DNA of 64,000 nucleotides. It comes from JAKZVK01 sp965261065 (GTDB taxonomy: Bacteria > Acidobacteriota > Terriglobia > Bryobacterales > UBA6623). The position numbers and the translations under genes were made by a program. Shown one piece after another: positions 41,850 to 52,559 of the stretch. Location of the stretch: positions 2,790,001 to 2,854,000 of the forward strand of contig OZ253444.1 in assembly GCA_965261065.1 (NCBI GenBank), read 5' to 3'. The first letter of the stretch is position 1. Each line of letters begins with the position of its first letter. The notes beneath the pieces are model-generated. The model was not told where the DNA came from. It did not search any database and worked only from the letters and a program-made list of their open reading frames with translations.

Positions 41850-43349
41850 TTATCGCTTGGCGCTGAACTCACTGTTCCGCATGCCGAAACGCCAATAGAT
41901 GACCAGGCCGATCGCCAACCAGACCACAAAGCGCACCCAGGTTTCAAGCGGCAAGCCCAACATCAGCAGAAAACAAGCGGCCATCGAAATCAGCGGGATC
42001 AACGGCACGGCGGGCACTCGGAAGCTGCGCCGGCGCTCGGGCTGGTTCTTTCTCAGGAGAATCACTCCCGCTGAAACCACGATAAACGCGAACAGAGTCC
42101 CGATGCTCGCCAAGTCGGCGAAGGTGCCGATGTCCCAGACGCCCGCCGGGATACCGACGAACAGGCCGGCGACCCAGGTGCTGATGTGCGGCGTCTTGAA
42201 ACGCGGGTGGACGGAGGAGAACGCACGCGGCAGCAGCCCGTCGCGAGACATGGCGAACCAGATGCGCGCCTGACCATACTGAAAAACCATCAGCGACGAA
42301 ACCATGCCCACCACCGCGCCCACGCCCACGATGCGGCGGATCGAATCGAAACCCAACTCCTTGAGTGCGCCCACCACCGGGGCGGCGTTGCCAAGCCGCT
42401 GCCAGTTCATGACGCCGGTCAGCACCAACGCCACCGCCACGTAGAGCACGGCGCAGGCCACGAGAGTCCCCATGATGCCGATGGGCATGTCGCGCTGAGG
42501 GTTGCGGCACTCCTCGGCCGCGGTCGAGACGGCATCAAAACCGATGTAGGTGAAGAAGACGATCGCCGCGCCGGTCAGCAGGCCCTGAAAGCCGTTCGGC
42601 AGGAAGGGCGTGTAGTTCGAGGTATCCACCGCGCTCGCCGTGCCGCCCACGAAGATCAGGATCGCCGCCACCTTGATCAGCACCATGGCGTTGTTGGCCT
42701 TGGCGCTCTCGCGGATGCCGCGAACCAGCAGTGCAGTGAGAACCATGAGTATCAGAAAGGCCGGCAGGTTGAACCACGCCCCGGTCCACTCGCCTCCTTC
42801 GATCGGCGGACGGCTCAACTCCTCCGGCAACCGGACGCCGAACATGCTGTCGAACAGGTCGTTGAGGTAGGCCGAGAATCCGACCGCCACCGCCATATTC
42901 GACACGGCGTATTCGAGGATCAGGTCCCAGCCGATGATCCAAGCCACCAGTTCGCCGAGCGTTGCGTAGGCATAGGTGTAGGCGCTGCCGGCGACGGGGA
43001 TCATCGAGGCCAGCTCGGCATAACAGAGGGCCGCGAAGCCGCACACCACCGCCGTCAGCAAGAACGAGAGGGAGATACCAGGACCGGCGCCGGGGCGGCC
43101 ATAGGTCGAGACGACATCGCTGCCATAAAGCAGCAGATCGAGCACCGGCGCCTTCAGGATCGAAGGCACGGTCACGGTTTCCCCCGCGGCCGCCGTGCCG
43201 GTCAACACGAAGATCCCGGTACCAATCACCGCGCCGATCCCCAGGCCGATCAGGCTCCACGGCCCGAGCGATCGTTTCAGCTTGTGCCCCGGCTCCTGGG
43301 ACTCCTCGATCAGCCGATCGATGCTCTTGGTTTGGAAGAGCTGTTTCAT
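41850..43349 (-). CDS. APC-family cationic amino acid permease
   Basis: A 499-residue inner-membrane transporter with about 13 helices. It opens LKRSLGPWSLIGLGIGAVIGTGIFVLTGTAA, the consensus TM1 of the CAT-like branch of the APC superfamily. Further conserved parts are CYAELASMIPVAGSAYTYAYATLGE, FFTYIGFDAVSTAAEECRNPQRDMPIGI and SRDGLLP. It probably imports amino acids with protons; specificity cannot be read. ATG 43349 begins directly before the typical cytoplasmic leader (KQLFQTKSIDRLIEES). Monocistronic. Confidence 0.9.
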   Translation of the reverse strand: MKQLFQTKSIDRLIEESQEPGHKLKRSLGPWSLIGLGIGAVIGTGIFVLTGTAAAGETVTVPSILKAPVLDLLLYGSDVVSTYGRPGAGPGISLSFLLTAVVCGFAALCYAELASMIPVAGSAYTYAYATLGELVAWIIGWDLILEYAVSNMAVAVGFSAYLNDLFDSMFGVRLPEELSRPPIEGGEWTGAWFNLPAFLILMVLTALLVRGIRESAKANNAMVLIKVAAILIFVGGTASAVDTSNYTPFLPNGFQGLLTGAAIVFFTYIGFDAVSTAAEECRNPQRDMPIGIMGTLVACAVLYVAVALVLTGVMNWQRLGNAAPVVGALKELGFDSIRRIVGVGAVVGMVSSLMVFQYGQARIWFAMSRDGLLPRAFSSVHPRFKTPHISTWVAGLFVGIPAGVWDIGTFADLASIGTLFAFIVVSAGVILLRKNQPERRRSFRVPAVPLIPLISMAACFLLMLGLPLETWVRFVVWLAIGLVIYWRFGMRNSEFSAKR

Positions 43350-43453
43350 GAGGTCGTGCGTCGCGGCCCCGGCATGCAGGCTCAGGCCGGCGGCTGCGTT
43401 TCCCACTCAACGAGTGGAGTGTCGCAAAGAAGACTTAACGGTAAGCCGTAGGA

Positions 43454-43480
43454 GGGCGGGCACGGGGGCCCGCCCCTACA
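43454..43480. repeat. Palindromic repeat GGGCGGGC...GCCCGCCCCTAC
   Basis: A stem of GGGCGGGC with GCCCGCCC, ending in CCTAC, between two minus-strand genes. It belongs to the same GTAGGGGCGG-type repeat group found at 7.4, 29.7 and 49.4 kb. Confidence 0.5.
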
Positions 43481-43516
43481 GTCGAATCTCGGCGGCACTC
43501 CACTAGTCGTACTCAA

Positions 43517-45913
43517 CTACGCGGGGACCAGCCCCGCGAATCTCGCCACCAGCTTCTTGATGCCGTGGCTCTGAAAATGCACGGTCAGCTTCGACTCCGC
43601 CCCGTCGCCCTCCGACTTCATAACGGTACCGACGCCGAACTTCCGGTGGCGCACCTTAGCGCCCAGCCGAAAGTCTCCGCCGTGCGTGCGCCCCGTGCCG
43701 CGAGCCTGCGGCGGGCGGCGGACCGCGGCGGCGCTGGTTTGCTTCGCAGCGGGCACTCCGGTTTTCGGCTGAGGTTGACGCACGCTATTCGGCACCGGAA
43801 GACCGCGATTGGAAAAGAACCCCGCAAGATTGTCGACCGAATCGTACGTCGGGCCGTCGTACACCCGCTTCTTGACCGCCTGCCGCACTTCGTTGCGCTC
43901 GCTGAGCAGGTCCATGCCTTCGTCTTGTTGCTGATACGACTGCTGCTGGTACGACAACAGGGACGGCATGGTCGACAGGTCCGTCATCACCTCCGGCGGA
44001 ATCTCCTGCAGGAACCGTGAGGGTGTCATCCAGTCGGGCGCCCCGCCACCATAGCGGCGCCGCTGCCGGGCGCAAGTGAGAATCAGTTGCTCCTCGGCGC
44101 GCGTCATCCCCACGTAGCAAAGCCGGCGCTCTTCTTCGAGGGCAGCCGTGCTTTCGATCGAGCGGCTGTGGGGAAAGATGTTCTCCTCGACGCCCGTCAT
44201 GATCACCAGTGGAAACTCCAGTCCCTTGGCGCTATGCAGCGTCATCAAGATGACCTTCGCCCTCCGGTCGATGGAATCGGTGTCGGAAACGAGCGCGGCA
44301 TGGTCGAGAAAGTCGTGTAGACTGTCCCCTCGCTTCTCGGCGTCGAAAGCCGCGTTGATGAACTCGTTGATGTTCTCGAGCCGCCCTTCCGCTTCGATCG
44401 ACGCATCCCTCTCGAGCATATGCTTGTACCCGGACTGCTCGACGATCCACTGCAACGCCGTGTGTACCGGTTCTTGAGCGATCTTCTCTCTGAGTCCCTC
44501 GATGAGGTACCGAAAGCCTCTGACGGCACTTTGGGCGCGCGCCGAGAAGACCCGTTCCGCCAGCATGCGCTCGGTCGCATCCCACAACGAAAGGCCATGG
44601 CCCTGGGCGTAAGTTGCGATGCTCTCGACCGTGGTACGGCCGATGCCGCGCGCCGGGGTGTTGATGACGCGCGTAAGGGAAACCGAGTCCGCCGGCGACG
44701 AGGCGAGCTTCAAGTACGCCAGCAAGTCTTTGACTTCGGCCCGCTGATAGAAGCTTACTCCCCCGAGCACCAAGTATTCGCGGCCCCGGCGGCGCAGCGC
44801 CTCCTCGATTTGCCGTGACTGCGAGTTGGTGCGGTAGAGAACCGCCGCCTGCTTGGTGGGGTGCTCCGTTAGGTAGCGGTCAATGGTGTCCGCCACGAAG
44901 CCGGCCTCTTCGTCCGCGTCGCGCGCATGATAGAGGCCCACGGGGTGGCCGGGGGCCGAGTCGGTCCACAAGGTCTTGCCCTTGCGGTCGATGTTGTTGG
45001 CCACGACCGCGCCGGCGGCGGCCAAGATGTGCTTCGTCGAGCGGTAGTTCTGCTCCAATCGGATCACGGTGGCTCCCGGATAGTCGCGCTCGAAGTCGAG
45101 GATGTTGCGAATGTCGGCACCGCGCCAACTATAGATCGACTGGTCTTCGTCACCGACGACGCAGACGGTCTGCCGCTCACCGGTCAGCAGTTGCATCAAC
45201 TCGTACTGGGGGCGATTGGTGTCTTGGTACTCGTCGACCAGCAGGTATTGGTAGCGGTCGCGCAGCCGCTGCCGGGTTTCCTCGCTATGGCGAAGCAGGC
45301 GGACACACTCAAGCAGCAGGTCATCGAAATCGAACGCATTCGACCCGTGCAACGCCTCCTGATAGCGCTCGAAGATGACGGCCAACTTGTCGGACGCCGG
45401 GCCGGTCGAGTCACTGTAGAAATCCTGCGGGCCGCGCCCTTGGTTCTTGGCATGGCTGATGACCGACAAAGCCGAGCGGGGCTTCATGAACTTCTCGTCA
45501 AGCCCCAAGCCTCGGTACACGGCCTTGATCGCCGCCACCTGGTCGTTCTCGTCGTAAATACTAAAACTCCTCGTGAAACCCGACCGCAGATCGGCCAGCG
45601 GCGCACCATGCGCGCGCAACACCCGCACGCAGAAGGAGTGGAAGGTCGACACCAACGGAAACGAGTTCAGCGGCGCACCGCTCTCGGCGAGCACCGCGCC
45701 GACACGGTCACGCATCTCTTGCGCTGCCTTGTTCGTAAAGGTGACAGCGAGAATCGCGTGCGGAGCTACCCCGTGATCGCGGATCAAATGGGCGATGCGC
45801 GAGATGATGACGCGGGTCTTGCCGCTACCGGCTCCGGCAAGAATCAGCAGGGGGCCTTCGGTGTGGCGGACGGCTTCCTTTTGGCTGGGGTTGAGGGAGT
45901 CGAGAAAGTCCAT
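43517..45913 (-). CDS. pcrA: ATP-dependent DNA helicase PcrA/UvrD
   Basis: A 798-residue SF1A helicase for repair and rolling-circle replication. Motifs in order: Q motif (LDSLNPSQKEAV), Walker A AGAGSGKT (motif I), Ia (AVTFTNKAAQEM), II DEYQDT, III GDEDQSIYSWRGAD, IV RLEQNYRS, V (MTLHSAKGLEFPLVIMTGVEENIFPH) and VI (EERRLCYVGMTRAEEQL). The C-terminal Tudor-like tail (LGAKVRHRKFGVGTVMKSEGDGAESKLTVHF) is characteristic of PcrA and UvrD. The start at ATG 45913 fits the family. Core housekeeping gene; the IS110-type element lies just upstream. Confidence 0.95.
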   Translation of the reverse strand: MDFLDSLNPSQKEAVRHTEGPLLILAGAGSGKTRVIISRIAHLIRDHGVAPHAILAVTFTNKAAQEMRDRVGAVLAESGAPLNSFPLVSTFHSFCVRVLRAHGAPLADLRSGFTRSFSIYDENDQVAAIKAVYRGLGLDEKFMKPRSALSVISHAKNQGRGPQDFYSDSTGPASDKLAVIFERYQEALHGSNAFDFDDLLLECVRLLRHSEETRQRLRDRYQYLLVDEYQDTNRPQYELMQLLTGERQTVCVVGDEDQSIYSWRGADIRNILDFERDYPGATVIRLEQNYRSTKHILAAAGAVVANNIDRKGKTLWTDSAPGHPVGLYHARDADEEAGFVADTIDRYLTEHPTKQAAVLYRTNSQSRQIEEALRRRGREYLVLGGVSFYQRAEVKDLLAYLKLASSPADSVSLTRVINTPARGIGRTTVESIATYAQGHGLSLWDATERMLAERVFSARAQSAVRGFRYLIEGLREKIAQEPVHTALQWIVEQSGYKHMLERDASIEAEGRLENINEFINAAFDAEKRGDSLHDFLDHAALVSDTDSIDRRAKVILMTLHSAKGLEFPLVIMTGVEENIFPHSRSIESTAALEEERRLCYVGMTRAEEQLILTCARQRRRYGGGAPDWMTPSRFLQEIPPEVMTDLSTMPSLLSYQQQSYQQQDEGMDLLSERNEVRQAVKKRVYDGPTYDSVDNLAGFFSNRGLPVPNSVRQPQPKTGVPAAKQTSAAAVRRPPQARGTGRTHGGDFRLGAKVRHRKFGVGTVMKSEGDGAESKLTVHFQSHGIKKLVARFAGLVPA

Positions 45914-46249
45914 CCGTGACGCTCATTCTAGCATCGGGTTGGACGGATTCAATCTGTTCGGATCGACCCACCGAAGACCAAGACGCAGACCGCTACGCCG
46001 ACCTACATGACGGACTACGGAACGCAGTTCAGGCGGACGGATGACTCAACGGGCCAAATCATGAGACACGAACCTTGCGAAGTCTGCGACCTCAAACCGA
46101 CCAGCGGCAATGGAGAAGCCGAGATGAAATGAGGAGACTCGCGGTTTCGGGAGTGCGGTACGCTCCCGAGTGACGGGCTTCGCCCCGCCCGTTCCATGAC
46201 GCGGGGCGAATCCCGAAATCTCTTCTTATAACGAAAGGAACTACGAACT
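45914..46249. other. Leader region of the IS110-type element
   Basis: No gene seen. The left end of the IS110 element must lie somewhere here, but I see no inverted repeats or duplication that would fix it. The last 105 bases carry the hairpins described at 46146-46219 and a purine-rich ribosome binding region (GAAAGGAAC) before ATG 46250. Confidence 0.4.
46146..46219 (+). ncRNA. Candidate IS110 bridge-type RNA region
   Basis: Strong stems lie just upstream of the transposase: CGGGAG/CTCCCG (46149-46154 with 46164-46169) and TTCGCCCCGC/GCGGGGCGAA (46180-46189 with 46202-46211). An outer TTTCGGGA/TCCCGAAA (46146-46153 with 46212-46219) competes with the first. From established knowledge, IS110-group recombinases use a bridge RNA transcribed from the non-coding end next to the gene. 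The exact RNA limits and loops cannot be fixed without the element ends. Confidence 0.4.
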
Positions 46250-47407
46250 ATGAAGAACCATAGCAAAGCCATCGAAGCCTTGTCACAACCGCAACACGAG
46301 ATGATCGAACAAGGCATGAACGTCGTCGCCGGTCTGGACCTGGGTGACCAGTACTCCCACGTCTGCCTGCTCGATCTGGAAGGAAACATCGTGGAACGCG
46401 TGCGCGTGCGCACCACCGTCCAGCAGTTCGAGAAGTACTTCGGCGCGTGGGCGTCGATGCGGGTGGTGTTCGAAGCCGGCACCCACTCGCTGTGGGTCTA
46501 CCGGCTGCTGGAACGCCTCGGTCACGAAGCGCTGATGGCCGACACGCATCGGCTGGCGCTGATCACGCAATCGCTGTCGAAGGGCGATGAGCGCGACGCC
46601 GCCACGTTGGGCGAGTTGGGACTGCGGATGCCCCAGATGCTCAACCCCGTGCAGCCGTGTTCGCTCGAGACGCAACAGGATCGCACCCTGCTGCGGGCAC
46701 GCGAGGGCGCGGTCGCCGCGCGCACCAAACTGATCAACTTGGTGAGGGGCACGGTGAAAAGTTTCGGCGAACGCTTGCCGAAGTCGGGCACCGAGGCCTT
46801 TGCAAAGAAGGCCGGCGCGGCGATGCCGGCGTCGCTGCGCGAGACGCTGAGCCCGTTGCTGCTGGTGATTCAACACCTCAGCGACGAGATCCGCCGCTAC
46901 GACAAAAAGATTGAGCAGTTGGGCGAAGAGAAATATCCGCAGACCCGGCGGATGCGCTCGATCCGAGGGGTGGGGCCGATCACGTCGTTGGCGTTCGTGC
47001 TGAACCTGGACAACGACGCCACGAAGTTGAAGAGCAGCCGAGCGGCGGGACCGCGGATGGGGCTGCGTCCGAAGAAGCGCGACTCGGGGAAGAGTTCCCC
47101 GCAGTTGAGCATCACCAAGAGCGGCGACCCAATGCTGCGGAAGCTATTGGTGCAATGTGCGCAGTACGTGTTGGGACACCACGGCACGGACTCGGCGCTG
47201 CGGCGCTGGGGCTTGCGATTGGCGGCGCGGGGCGGCAAGGCAGCGAAGCGCAAGGCGGTGGTGGCGGTGGCGCGCAAGTTAGCGATCCTGCTGCATGTGT
47301 TGTGGAAGCGCGAGGTGGACTTTGATCCGTTCTACGGCAGCCAGGACCCGAAGCCGCCCGTCGAAGCGGCCCCCGTGTCGGGGTCGGGGTCCGAGCCGGC
47401 GGGATGA
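46250..47407 (+). CDS. IS110-family transposase (DEDD recombinase)
   Basis: A 385-residue protein. The N-terminal RuvC-like DEDD domain starts NVVAGLDLGDQYSHVCLLDLEG (first Asp), with VFEAGTHSLWVYRLLE (Glu) and KGDERDAATLGEL (Asp pair). A coiled-coil middle is followed by the C-terminal Transposase_20 domain (RRMRSIRGVGPITSLAFVLNL, SAAGPRMG-like RAAGPRMGLRPKKRDSG) with its catalytic-Ser region. GAAAGGAA precedes the ATG. Long non-coding stretches lie on both sides (336 and 451 bases), as expected of IS110/IS1111 elements, which lack clear terminal repeats. Confidence 0.9.
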   Translation: MKNHSKAIEALSQPQHEMIEQGMNVVAGLDLGDQYSHVCLLDLEGNIVERVRVRTTVQQFEKYFGAWASMRVVFEAGTHSLWVYRLLERLGHEALMADTHRLALITQSLSKGDERDAATLGELGLRMPQMLNPVQPCSLETQQDRTLLRAREGAVAARTKLINLVRGTVKSFGERLPKSGTEAFAKKAGAAMPASLRETLSPLLLVIQHLSDEIRRYDKKIEQLGEEKYPQTRRMRSIRGVGPITSLAFVLNLDNDATKLKSSRAAGPRMGLRPKKRDSGKSSPQLSITKSGDPMLRKLLVQCAQYVLGHHGTDSALRRWGLRLAARGGKAAKRKAVVAVARKLAILLHVLWKREVDFDPFYGSQDPKPPVEAAPVSGSGSEPAG

Positions 47408-47858
47408 GTTGAGCGGCACGAAGGAAGCCGGATCAGGTCAGTAGTACGAGTTCGCAAGGCGGAGGAAAGGAAGCCCCCAGCGAAGGGAACACGTCGGACA
47501 CCGAGTTCGTAGCGACTGCGCGTTCCGGGCCGGCCAGCAGGACAAGGCCGCAGCTGAGACAGCAGCGCTGCTAAGACTGAACTTCAAAGAGCACCGCGTC
47601 GCGGACGACGCCAAAGAGAGTGCGGATGGAAGCCAGGTCGGACGTGCCCCAGAAACTGAAGTTTCCCCGAGGCCCCTTGCCAGTTGACAAAGCGAATCTC
47701 CTCATGGAAGCCCGGAACGCAAGTGACGGGTGCGCTACCTCTGAGCCAACGGGTGGTGGGTTTACCCCTCACTCGCGTTCGGGGCTCGGTTTCTTCCGCA
47801 GCACCGCTCCTCAAAACTTGACACCTTATGTTTAGATGTCTCGATGGAAATCAGACGG
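47408..47858. other. Region downstream of the IS110-type gene
   Basis: No convincing gene. Overlapping short frames around 47584-47835 on both strands look spurious. The stretch is probably the right end of the IS110-type element plus spacer; its border is not visible. A palindrome AGCAGCGCTGCT lies at 47562-47573. Confidence 0.4.
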
Positions 47859-48701
47859 CTAGTGCCCCTGGCGCTTACAGATCACGAGGTGCTCGCCCTT
47901 CTTGGCAATGCGGTCTTTGAAGACCGCCAGGATGCGGTCGCGCCGCGCGAGAAGGCCGTCAATCTCCACGTTGCGAAGGTAGGGGCCCAGTTCTCGCTCC
48001 AGCGAGGCCCGGTTGAGAGCGCGCAGCCCGTCATAGACACGCTGATCGATGCGCGTCAAGTTTTCCGGCACTCGGAGGCCCTTGTGGGTGCGGAAGGCTC
48101 GCGTGAAGTCAATCAGGTGCAAAGCCCAGTCGTTGGTAATCAGGAAGTTGCCCAGGTTCGGATCGGTGTTGTAAACGAATTCGGTGAACACCCGTGCGTT
48201 GCACATCCGGTCGTTCCAGTCGGCCCGGTTCGGTGGAGCAATCTTCTTCTTGAATCGCTCCAGCTCCATCATCTGGAAATCGTCGACCCACCAGGTGACC
48301 GCGCCCGTCTTCCCGCCGAGCCGGCGCTCGACCGACACCGGTACCATGTTGAACCCAACCAGCCGGTCGAGTCGATAGGCGGCGATGTTGAACTTGTAGC
48401 TGTCGCGGAAGTTTAACTCCGTGCCGACGGCTGTCGTAAACCGATTCTTGGTGATCTCGACCGTTTGCACGTGGGCGTCGTGGGTCACCGCGCCGTTCGA
48501 GAGCGTCGCGCGTTGCGTGCCGGTGGTTCCGGTCTTGATGTGTTTCGTCTTCACCAGCTTGGCGGTCATGAGAAAGTGTTCCTTCTCTTTGTCGCTCCAC
48601 TCGGTGAAGGGTTTCGCGGTCTCGACTGGCCACCCACGAACCGGCGCCAGCGTCAAGATGCCGGCGGCCGAAGCTTGGTAGAGAAACTGGCGGCGGTGCA
48701 T
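47859..48701 (-). CDS. Tat-exported protein with kinase-like D-x-N-x-G-N motif
   Basis: A 280-residue protein with a twin-arginine leader (HRRQFLYQASAAGILTLAP). The second half holds VYNTDPNLGNFLITNDWALHLIDFTRAF. Its Asp180, Asn182 and Asn185, followed by an Asp198-containing IDF motif, resemble the catalytic and metal-binding loops of atypical kinases (HipA, PI3/4-kinase, FAM20 types). No glycine loop is obvious. I infer a divergent kinase fold outside the cytoplasm; the substrate is unknown. AGGAGA before ATG 48701 fixes the start. Confidence 0.6.
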   Translation of the reverse strand: MHRRQFLYQASAAGILTLAPVRGWPVETAKPFTEWSDKEKEHFLMTAKLVKTKHIKTGTTGTQRATLSNGAVTHDAHVQTVEITKNRFTTAVGTELNFRDSYKFNIAAYRLDRLVGFNMVPVSVERRLGGKTGAVTWWVDDFQMMELERFKKKIAPPNRADWNDRMCNARVFTEFVYNTDPNLGNFLITNDWALHLIDFTRAFRTHKGLRVPENLTRIDQRVYDGLRALNRASLERELGPYLRNVEIDGLLARRDRILAVFKDRIAKKGEHLVICKRQGH

Positions 48702-48757
48702 AGCTACATTCTCCTGGTCCATGATACGAACTTCTGGCGGATTTGTCTCTCGAAATT

Positions 48758-49204
48758 CTAGTGCCACGCGGCGGCGCGTCCAAACCGGGCCTCGCGGTGA
48801 ATGCACAGCGGGCGAGCGTCAATCCGGGTCAACTTAGAGGACGAGCCCACAGCGTGGTTGCCGGCTCGGGTCACGTCGTAGGCCTTGTCCGACGAGAGCC
48901 GGCTGAGATGGTAGGTGGCGCCATCGTGCAGGAAGACGATGGCGGCCTTCTGGCTCTTCTCGCGAGCCTCGCTTGCAGTTACCGTCATCGTTCGGCAGTA
49001 GACACCGTCCTCGCAAAGTTCGATCTTGCCGGCGGCTTCGTGCGCGCGAATGAGGTAGTTGCCGGCCGGCATGGTCTTGCCGTCCAATACAAACTCGAAG
49101 GGGATCGTGGCGCTGAGGTCGCCGGGCTCGGCCGGCACGGTCGCGGACAGTGTGATGCAACTCAGCAACATCATCAAACTGGAAACGCGTGCTACGGTCG
49201 TCAT
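48758..49204 (-). CDS. Small secreted protein of unknown function
   Basis: A 148-residue protein with a signal peptide (VARVSSLMMLLSCITLSATVPAE). A compact beta-rich domain begins ATIPFEFVLDGKTMPAGNYLIRA and continues KIELCEDGVYCRTMTV...AIVFLHDGATYHLSRL. Proteins with this IPFxFxxxGKxxPAGxYxI opening are abundant in Acidobacteria, with no assigned role. GGAGAG precedes ATG 49204. It lies 56 bases upstream of the kinase-like Tat gene on the same strand and may be co-transcribed with it. Confidence 0.72.
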   Translation of the reverse strand: MTTVARVSSLMMLLSCITLSATVPAEPGDLSATIPFEFVLDGKTMPAGNYLIRAHEAAGKIELCEDGVYCRTMTVTASEAREKSQKAAIVFLHDGATYHLSRLSSDKAYDVTRAGNHAVGSSSKLTRIDARPLCIHREARFGRAAAWH

Positions 49205-49628
49205 CGTGGCTCTCCGTTGAATGTTCGCTGTGTTTCTCATGTCGGGCTGGGAGAATGCAGTCCGGCTGCCAAACTGGAACCTCCCGCAGTCAGGAGGGCG
49301 CACACGGCGCGTACACTGTTGATTTCAAAGGAGATCCAAGGACAGCTCCCTATAAGTTGGCGGAGGTGGATCGGCCTGTGATGTACACCCGAGTTGACCA
49401 CGCGACGGCCCCTGTAGACGGGTGTGGCCAGCGTTTGGACTTACCGGAACATAGGTGTAGGGGCGAACCGCTGTGTCCGCCCTGCGCGCGACCCCTGGGC
49501 AATGCCGGGGCAATACCGGTTGTCTCTACGTTGAAGGTGAGCGCAAATCTGCCGCACCGGGGTGGACGCAGCGGTCCACCCCTACAAACCTATGTCCCGA
49601 TAAGTTCAGCGGGGAAATGGACTAGGGT
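49205..49628. other. Intergenic region with a facing repeat pair
   Basis: No gene seen. The space is largely taken up by the repeat pair at 49439-49605. It separates two minus-strand genes. Confidence 0.45.
49439..49605. repeat. Facing repeat pair (ACATAGG-GTAGGGG type)
   Basis: Left copy 49439-49482 (ACTTACCGGAACATAGG, then GTAGGGGCGAACCGCTGTGT) and right copy 49559-49605 in opposite orientation (ACTTATCGGGACATAGG, then GTAGGGGTGGACCGCTGCGT when read on the minus strand). The two halves resemble the two tandem copies near 29.72-29.80 kb. Confidence 0.65.
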
Positions 49629-51272
<1,644 letters not shown>

Positions 51273-51327
51273 GTCGTCCCCTTGCCGATGCGGGCCAGAA
51301 GCAGGCGTCCTCAATTCTAGCCGAGCC

Positions 51328-52352
51328 GGGTATCCACTTGACTCAGGTGACCCCAACATCTTGTAGTTGGGCTCACAGCGTCTTAGCGTCCCAATCGGCG
51401 ACGATCGAGCGGTACGGCGTCGGCTCCACCGCCATGGCCTGCTGCACAAGGCGGTAGAAGAGCTTGCCCCGACTGCGTGATCTGCGCCGATTGAAGCGGA
51501 ACACGAACTCGTCGAGATAGTAGTCCAGATGCTCGTGGCTGACCGCCCCCTGATGCGTGCCCAGCATCCAGCGCTTGAGTAGCGAGATCGCCAAGTGCAC
51601 CCTCGGCAGTAGCTGCGAGGCCTGCTCGCGGCGGTTGTTAATCGAGATGATACGACGCTGGTAGTCCTTCTTCTTGAGCGGATCGTAGCCCGACCAGTTG
51701 TCGGTAACAACCACGCTGCCCGGCTCGACCGACTCCTCGACGAAGGGCATCAAACTGGCCGCCGAGGCGTTCTGAACGCGCTGCATGCGGATGCGCCCCA
51801 GCCCGGTGCCTCTCTCTTCCGCGGCGACTGCAATCAACGCTTTACGCTCGGTCTGCCGGCCGATTACCCCTTCTTCTTCAGCGCCCCAGTAGGTCTCATC
51901 GACCTCGACGAGGCCCGTCAATCGCTCCCGCCCCGGGCGCACCATCGCTCGCCTCAGCTTGTGCATCCAAGGCCAGGCGGTTTGGTAACTGCCCAGTCCC
52001 AGAACGCGCTGTAGACCCAGGGCGCTGGCCCCATTCTTCTGCGTGGTGATGGTCCACATCGCCCGGAACCACAACCGCAGCGGCTTGCGTGTGTCTTGAA
52101 AGATCGTGCCGGCGGTGACGGAGGTTTGCCGCCCGCAGCGAGCGCATTCGAACCACACTTTGCGCACCGGCCAAGCGCGCTCATGCCCACACCTTGGACA
52201 GCGGAAACCCTCTGGCCAGCGCAAGGCGAACAGATAGTCGCGGCAAGCCTCCTCGCTCGCAAAGCGAGACTCGAATTCGAGTTGGTCGCGCGGGTAATCC
52301 TCCACCAGGCCCTACACTACATCTTGGGGTCACCTGAGTCAAGTGGATACCC
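51328..52352. mobile_element. IS1595-family insertion sequence, 1025 bp
   Basis: A perfect 29-bp terminal inverted repeat starts GGGTATCCACTTGACTCAG (51328-51356) and closes at 52324-52352. I find no clean 8-bp duplication; only TAGCCGA words occur in both flanks. The element lies 56 bases upstream of the regulator gene start and may have displaced its promoter. Confidence 0.85.
51373..52305 (-). CDS. IS1595-family transposase (ISXO2-like)
   Basis: A 310-residue transposase with an N-terminal zinc ribbon (FRCPRCGHERAW, WFECARCGRQTSVTAGTIFQDTRKPL) and an ISXO2 core: VEVDETYWGAEEEG (first Asp), VVVTDNWSGYDPL (second Asp), then HLAISLLKRWMLGTHQGAVSHEHLDYYLDEFVFRFNRRRS with the usual His/Asn-type end. 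The zinc ribbon and TAGTIF motif are diagnostic. The frame is intact. Confidence 0.92.
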   Translation of the reverse strand: MEDYPRDQLEFESRFASEEACRDYLFALRWPEGFRCPRCGHERAWPVRKVWFECARCGRQTSVTAGTIFQDTRKPLRLWFRAMWTITTQKNGASALGLQRVLGLGSYQTAWPWMHKLRRAMVRPGRERLTGLVEVDETYWGAEEEGVIGRQTERKALIAVAAEERGTGLGRIRMQRVQNASAASLMPFVEESVEPGSVVVTDNWSGYDPLKKKDYQRRIISINNRREQASQLLPRVHLAISLLKRWMLGTHQGAVSHEHLDYYLDEFVFRFNRRRSRSRGKLFYRLVQQAMAVEPTPYRSIVADWDAKTL

Positions 52353-52559
52353 AGCCTAGCCGATTGTCAGAGGGTTCACGCGCCTCCGCCGGGTTTCAGC
52401 GATGCAGACCCCGGCCAGCTCCCAGAATTCCGCCGAGTACGAACTCTGACCAGCGGAAGACTGAATACCTCCGCGGCGGAAGGTCTTAGTTGCCGTTCTA
52501 TGAGAAGGAACGCTACCGTCAAGAGGGATTCTCACGCGACAGTCAGCGCTGTCCGCACC

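Noticed and set aside
47584..47835. Short frames on both strands after the IS110 gene
   Set aside because: They overlap each other on opposite strands, have no ribosome binding sites and lie where IS110-type elements have a non-coding end.
51273..51710. Longer N-terminus for the GAF-AAA regulator
   Set aside because: The upstream in-frame part reads through the IS1595 element in an antisense-like frame rich in Ser and Arg, so the GTG at 51272 is the sensible start.
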